Below are positions 57,426 to 64,000 of a DNA stretch of 64,000 bases, one piece after another (the first letter of the stretch is position 1; each line of letters opens with the position of its first letter). The stretch comes from Fistularia commersonii (Eukaryota > Chordata > Actinopteri > Syngnathiformes > Fistulariidae), in NCBI GenBank assembly GCA_037954325.1, contig JBBMNZ010000028.1, positions 8,394,501-8,458,500 on the forward strand. The letters run 5' to 3'. The notes beneath the pieces were generated by a model that was not told the origin of the DNA, ran no database searches, and saw nothing but the letters and a program-made list of their open reading frames with translations. The translations under genes were made by a program, and so were the position numbers.

Positions 57426-60400
57426 ACCTCTGCTGCGTAAATGTTTTTGTGTTGAACTGTTGAGTTTCAACAGAGCAGTCGCCACGGTAGCGCCTAAACA
57501 CACCCCATCATTAGCCAAACATGCCTATGATCGGTTTACCATTTGGGACGTGTTGCTGGGTGGTCAAATAGTCATTGTGTCTTATTTCTCGCCCCCCCCA
57601 CAACTTTAAATTAATTACAGGCTGGGTTCTTAGCCAATGCCTCTTTGGATGCGCATGCATCCACAGTGTGTCTCCACCATGCCAGTGTTTATGGCCTCTC
57701 CGCCGTCAAACTGTTTAGAAGTCACAGTAGCAGCGCTCTCAGCAACCAAATCCATGTTGGAGACTGCATTTCCGGCAATGCTACTCAGCCCGCCTGCGGC
57801 AGACGAGCTCAGGCTCTGCGACAGTTCGGGCTCCCGTGGCTTTGTTGGGGGAGATTAAGGAAGCAATAAAGCAGGTGGAGACCCGCATCTGCACGAATGA
57901 GTATTCTCTGTGTAATAAACAAGGCGTCAAACCTGCAGAGCCTAGTTGAGAACTGGCTATTTTAATCACACATGAAATGCAACGTGAGGACTCAATAGTA
58001 AGTTTCCATCGAGCTGGCGGCTCCACCGGGCAGGAAGCTGAGGATTCATTATGGAGGACACACTTGTTTGCTTGGCTGTTTATTATTTTATTTCCAAGGG
58101 AGGCAACAGTGGAGAAATATTTATGGATGCAGTGCTACTTCGGTGGGCGAGAAGAACTACCTTTAAATCGCCCGCCGGCGTTTGTGCGATCAACGCGGCA
58201 CCTTCTCTTTGAAAGCGACTCCACTTTAAGTGCCGACACGAAGGAAGGACAAAACGCTGACATGTAACTTTTTGGCAGACCCGCACATTGGTACGGCCTT
58301 GAGCACCAAAGGTTGAAAATTGAGTTTCTATCAATGATTTGTACCGTATTATTCTGTATAACAATACCTGACAAAAACTACCTGGAAAGGGGAAAAAAGT
58401 AAAAAGTGCACATTTTTCAGAGGGAAATTGCGCTGCAGCTGGAACAGAGGACATCGCTCCTCACCTTGCAATGTGTCCTGAGAAATTTGGGTGTAGATGC
58501 AGAGTGGAGAAAGACCAAGATGAATGAGGACACTGTGCACTTCCTTAGTCACGACTATCTAGTTTATCAAGATGTTTTTGACCCGAAGTCACGCTGCATC
58601 AATGGGAGATAAGGAAAGCGTGCCGGGCTGCGTGACACCTTCTCCAACAGCATGTCCTGCTTGGAGATGCTTACTGCAGACGCTCTGGCCACGGCAAGAA
58701 ATAACAATCAGGAAGTGAGTTAATGGCCCCGAGCACGCGGTCATACGAGCCCCAATGCCTTCAGCAATCAGCAGATTCTCATTTACATGCCAGATTGCTG
58801 TGAGAATGGAGCGTCTCCACATCCCGATGCTAATTTGCCCAGATGCTTACCTGTGCTGAATCATTTTCTCTGTAGCATTCTCCTCTCCGTGAGGTTCTAC
58901 AAAAGATACTCCACGTAGCCAGGAAATTCAAGGCGTTCACTTTGGAGTTTTTTTTTCCACTGGTTTGATAGTAAGCGTGCTAAGATTGCTGGCCAGTTAA
59001 ACAGCGAACACAGATGCCTTTGTAGCAGCTTAATGATTTTTCCGCTTTTGAATTGAACATAAACGCGCAATGACGCGAAACACTGTTATAAAACCGAGGG
59101 GCAGCTCATTCATTCAAAAAGCCAACATGATAAAGAGCACAAACCGAGCAGAGCATCCTTGAGATCCTTAAAGAATAAATCAAACCGAACTAAATTGTTA
59201 TCATTTATTCAAGCAGATCTCAATGCATTCGGCTATAAAAAAAAAATAAGCTGCTAAAGCAGAACCATCCGTTCTACATTACGGGGTGGAGCAGCACCAA
59301 AGCCGATTATTGGAAGAGGCTGAGCCATTGTGGAGGACGGAAACCTCCTGATGACGTGGATCCCAACAGGAAATTGGCAAGAAAGTTGAAGGCAAGAAAG
59401 TCGGCCACTTTCCCTCCTTCTTTCTTGCTCGTATATATAATAATTTTTCATATTTCCTTCATCAGAAAACCACTTTCAGCCACTAGATGATCATCAGAAG
59501 CGGCTCCATGTCTCCGTGCGCTCTCTCTGCACTGGAATCCTACTCATACATGTTGGGCTTCACCAAAAACCATAACGTGCGGTTACCTGCGGTTCTCATG
59601 CTTGAGCTCCCACTGTGTTGGTAATCACCCAGTGTAAAATCCACCCCCCCCACCCAAAAAAACATTTCTTAGTTCTTTTAACACATGAATTGGCAGGCTG
59701 ACAGACAGGCAGATGTTCAAACAGAGTGTGCATTCTTCTTTTGTGAAGGGAGAGCTGCTGTGTTTGGCCGCTTTTAAAACAGACCTGTTGTGATGGAGAT
59801 TGAAAGCAATTGCTGCGCAGCCCTTTTTAAATGGGCTGTGCATGCATGCCGGCTCGGGGACAGCTTTTACATAATAAAAGGCGAGCAACCATGAGAGGAA
59901 GGCGAGCGAGCATCAGGCTTTGTGATCCTGAATCCACTCCGCACGTCACAACACCGGAGGCCAGAGGAGAGTGGATTCAGGAGAGTCGGAGGGAGCGGTA
60001 GCTTCAATTTTTAGGCAGATTTACCGAACAGTCTTTGACTGGGTCTTTAAACTCCTTGCAGATGGTCGCCATACATCACGAATATTTTTTATTAACCCAG
60101 TTGTGTCCCCTCTCACGACCTGGTCCCGAACAGCGGCTGGGCTAATAAGGCAAGAACCGCTGGCCTCGGGCTGAATCATGTCAGTGGATTAGGTCTTTAT
60201 AATGAATTCAGGATTTTTTCAGTGGAGCAAAAAAAAAAAACCAAGTATAATAATGTGTCTTGTTTGGAACTGCTTCAGATTTCAAGGACAACGTTTTATA
60301 CAAATAACATTTCCTCAGATTTGTAAATGGTGGAGTTTGTCGGCAGCCCTCAATTACCTCTTGGTGAATGGTCTCTGGCACAACTGTCGTCCTCACAGAT

Positions 60401-62624
60401 ACGCAATGTATTACAATGTACACGAAACACAGGGGCGACAGGGGGGAGGAATCCACCGGGGGTCGGGGGGGAAGGTTGGGAACCGATTGGGTGGGAAAAG
60501 TCCGTAGGGGTGGGACTTATGAGGGGGAATCCAGTGAGCCTCTTGAACGGAGCAAATTGAAAATAGCTTAAAAAATGAAGGTCTGAGACAGTTGAGATAT
60601 GATTATAGGAATAAATGACCTCGGAAAATTCTCTGATGACAGGTTTATAACACATTTATTATTGTTGTCTTCGGTCCCTTACACCCTTTCCTTGTAATCA
60701 GTTCTTTGGGAAAATGAAATAAAAGTGACAGTTTTTTCCCCACACATCTTTATTTGCGCCCGATGTCGGCAAAATGGCGGCCAGAAGAGGTGGTCCCTCC
60801 ACCGAGCCGAAGGCGGCGAGGCTATTAAAATCAACAGCATGAAGCAAAAAAAAAAAAAAAGAAACATTAAAAATGATGTCCCCTTGTGAAATTCCAGCCC
60901 CCCGATAATGACCCCAGGCCCCGATATATTCTATTGACGACCAACCCCCCCGTGTCAAAATCCACCGGGGGGATAAAAAGCAATAACCGGATGTAAATGA
61001 CCGATGGGGGCATTAGGTACTTTCTTAATCATTCTGTGCCTCCTCCTACTTGCACGCTGAGAAATTGGCCTCATATATAAGTCGACAACGCCCCTCGCCG
61101 CGGAATTAACGCTATTATTCTCCGTACCGAGATGAAGTTATGCAGCCGTGACCATTAGTGTGTGACAACTGGAATTATTACATCCCACGGAGCCCCCATA
61201 GACCGCCTGCTGCAGGGGTGAGCTGCAGGAAGGCAGCACCGGAGGTGGCGGTGGGGGCAACTGAACAAATGCAATATAGGTCTCAAGAAATTTTCCCCTG
61301 CAAACCCAATTATGGGAGGAGGAAGAGGAGGGTGACCATGGGTCATTTTGCTGGTTCTGATGCATTGACTGGCCTCGTGAGGATGGGGGGGGTTCTTTTT
61401 ATTCTTTCTGCCTCCTCTCACCGATCCGTCACACTCTGCTTCCCTTTTTACACACACACACACACACGCATGCAGAAGCACAGCAGATGTGTGCGCGCAT
61501 GCGTGATTTAAAGTCAGTTAACTTAGAGTGTAATTAAAGAATAAAAGCTTTCCAGTGTCTGAGGATGGGAGTTGACTCGGGTCACGGGAAAATTTGATCC
61601 CCAAAAACCCCAAGTGAAGAAAACATGAGGAAACAGGGAGGAGTCCCCCCCCCCCCCCAGTTCAACGGACCCCAGTGTCGAGACCCATACGCCGCATGCG
61701 ACGAATAATTTCACAGAGGAGATAGCATTTGATAAACGGTTTGTCCACAAGAAGGGTGGAAGAGAGGAGGGGAAAAAAAAGACGTAAAGAAAGATAAGGA
61801 GGACAAAGGGAGGGGGGAGATAAATGGGACATCGGAAAGCCATTAGTCACATTTACAAGCGCCAGACCCAGGATTTCACTTAGTTTTTTTGATGGGCGAG
61901 AAGTTGCCCGGCGTAGCGCAGCGCAGCCTGCTAAAACAAGCAAAACAAGTCAATATGGGATTTCTTTTGGGTTTGCAAATATCCGACGGTGACCTAGAGG
62001 TTAATCGTTTAACCTGCCGCGCTTTCAGCTAAACCTCAAACAAAGGAGTACGAGGCTGCGGCGATGGGTGGGAAGGGCCTATCACAGCAGGCGCCAGATT
62101 CCCTTTTTCTAGTTATTCAAGTGAGAGGAACCAGGATTTAAATTTAAATTAGAGAATTTGGGAGAAATGAACCGAAGCTCATCAAATGGCTCGTTCATCG
62201 CATGTTTATTTCAATTTATCCAGAACATCTTGCTTTTTCCCGATATGTACGTCAAATCCGCGCACAAGGTCGGGGAAGACACCTTAGTTTACACTCAAGG
62301 TCAGAACATGTACAAAGAAATTCTGCTCGACACCAGAACCAGAATGCAGTAGTGTGTCCTTCAAAAAGCACTTCATCTTCATTACTGAATATTATTTTAT
62401 CTCAACTCTGCCATTCTTCTTTTCCCCCCCTGTTTGGGAGTTGTTTTTCCTTTGTCATCGTGGTTCTTCTCCATTGTGTGGTCACTGTAGGCTGATACAA
62501 GGAAAATCTATTGCATTTGTATATGTGTGCATGAGTGTGTGCATGTGTGTGAGTACTGTTTGCCTCTGAGAGCTGTTCAGCTTACAAATGACCAAAAAAA
62601 AAGAACCCTCTCCCCTCTGAAAAA
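57426..62624. other. Mostly unassigned non-coding stretch
   Basis: Microsatellite at 61449-61468, poly-C near 61647-61659 and A-run at 60847-60861. ORFs up to 123 codons (58083-58454, minus) lack domains. Confidence 0.5.
61449..61468. repeat. (CA)n microsatellite
   Basis: Perfect AC run of about 9 units. Confidence 0.9.
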
Positions 62625-62845
62625 AGGCTTCGTGGATTCTCTCTAGGTTGTCATTCTTCGTGCCTAAAACAGCCAGCAGTCTTGTTGAAGTTGAAATTGC
62701 CAGAGAGTGATGTGTGTATGCTGTATGTGATTGACAGGTGATCTGTCCAGGTTAGACTCCTCCTCTCTAGCGCTAAAGACTCCGTCCCCTCATGTGGCCC
62801 TGTGAGCAGGACGCATGGCGCAGATGATAAATAAGTTAACCAATG
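62625..62845 (+). repeat. SINE-like repeat, copy
   Basis: GTGGATTCTCTCTAGGTTGT, GTGATTGACAGGTGATCTG, TCCAGGTTAGACTCCTCCTC and GCAGATGATAAATAAG follow the family order. Confidence 0.55.
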
Positions 62846-64000
62846 TTGTATTCGTTGTGATGCTGAAGTGTTTTCTTTCACAATAAAAGCAAAAGAGACG
62901 AGAGATGAAGGTTTGCCCTGAAACCTCTTCATCAGGTTTGATGTGCGGGAAAAAAAAAAAAAACGTTTCCTTTATGACTGCACCATCTTCCATTTTTTAC
63001 AACTATAACCCCGCTCAGACGTGGGAGGAGATATAGTTGACATTTGAATTTTTTTTTTTAGTTCTCGGTTAATTCGAGTGTATTAAACCATGAACCTGCT
63101 GTCATCATTCAGAATGAATCATCGGCCGGCTCTTCGCCTCCCGACCCCATGGATTCCTCTAGTAGGGCACAAAAAAACCTCAACAGGCAGCACAGCCTCG
63201 GGGGCTAAAATCAAACATGGACCTTGGAGCTTCTGCACTGAATTCCTCTAGTTTTCATACACACACACACACACACTCACATACACACTCAGATCGAAAA
63301 GTTCAAGCAATGCATCTGTCTGAGATGACGTGTCCAGCCGTGACAAAGACCACCTAGGCTGCTATTGAAACATAAAAACATATTTTCTGGCAGAAACATT
63401 GAGCTTGCATTCACACTAGTGCTGGTCAACCCAGGTGCAGTCTAGCAGTCGATCCGCTTGGACCGGTGTGAGCACCCCAACAGACCAACAGGTGCATATC
63501 AAAGATACAAACTCTGGTTCGCTTGAAAAGACGAGTCTTGTTTTTTCTTTCGATCGGACCGACCAGAAAGCAAAAGCGCCGGGTTCTTGGAGAGGAGCAA
63601 AATGCATTGCGTCGTGGGAATCAGGAAGTAAACAATTGACACTAAGCCAGAGAATGACCGCAGTTGGTTTTAATGGTGCCGGTGAAAAGTGCATTCCCTT
63701 CAAATAACCTCTTGCTTGTTCCAATAGATGAATGGTCCTCTTCCTCGTTGTCTTCATTGTTGGTGTTTGTTGATCGGTGGAGATCAACCCAGAGGATGCA
63801 TCACTGCTACAGGCCAGCCAATGTTGCAACGGATTTGGTCCATTTGACGAAGTCCGCTTCGAAAACAAATGTACCAACCAAAGCAGAGTCCGACAGTGTC
63901 AGTCTAAAGTGAGTCCCTCGGGCTATTAGTAGTGAAAACAACCTAAGATTGCCTTTGTATGCGTCAAAGTTCTTCTCCCTGCCTCCTCCTGCCGCCATCG
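62846..64000. other. Unassigned non-coding stretch
   Basis: Only a CA microsatellite is recognised. A 153-codon minus ORF (63416-63877) and overlapping plus ORFs lack domains I know. Confidence 0.5.
63257..63288. repeat. (CA)n microsatellite
   Basis: CA run of about 12 units with one TCA break. Confidence 0.95.

Noticed and set aside
10077..63288. Regularly spaced repeats that might suggest a CRISPR array
   Set aside because: All tandem arrays are simple microsatellites without unique spacers, and the sequence is vertebrate-like.

Overview
The window looks like a gene-poor stretch of a ray-finned fish nuclear genome. The base for this is the dense set of decayed fish-type transposable elements, the many (CA/GT)n microsatellites, the AT-rich non-coding sequence, and the lack of any intact long open reading frame, operon, rRNA gene, convincing tRNA gene or CRISPR array. 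The species cannot be told from the sequence. I found no complete host gene. The best host-gene candidate is one possible internal exon on the minus strand at 4083-4283 (67 in-frame codons, AG/GT edges), which I could not assign to a family.

Layout. 0-2.2 kb: a minus-strand RTE/BovB-like LINE with its 5' end at the right, stops, and internal deletions that remove the reverse transcriptase core. 2.2-15 kb: mostly unique sequence, with the candidate exon, one copy of a dispersed repeat (7.5 kb), a probable MITE (7.9-8.5 kb), a long (TCTG)n array and CA repeats. 15.2-16.1 kb and 29.15-30.3 kb: two copies of a Kolobok-type DNA transposon. The second has clear TTAA target duplications and inverted ends, and both carry a broken THAP zinc-finger reading frame. 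19.1-19.4 kb: the second copy of the 7.5 kb repeat, probably hAT/ZBED-related. 21.6-22.8 kb: LINE tails and another dispersed repeat. 24-24.9 kb: a decayed hAT transposase split by a Z-DNA-prone GT/GC array. 30.8-31.2 kb and 37.4-38.4 kb: two decayed minus-strand LINEs with recognisable reverse transcriptase motifs. 48.7-49.9 kb: a pogo/Tigger-like element with a 473-bp hAT element inside it (8-bp target duplication). 50.4-50.7 kb: a MITE with near-identical inverted ends and an internal run of 29 C. 52.8-53.1 kb: the 3' end of a LINE with the last codons of its polyprotein. 56.7-57.3 kb: a 590-bp hAT MITE with an 8-bp target duplication. About ten fragments of one SINE-like repeat are scattered mainly through 33-63 kb.

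Nothing here works as a gene system. The content is a layered record of transposon insertions in a region that may hold regulatory non-coding sequence, which cannot be judged without comparison to other fishes. Transposon family names rest on recalled motifs and on internal copy-to-copy comparison, not on a database search.
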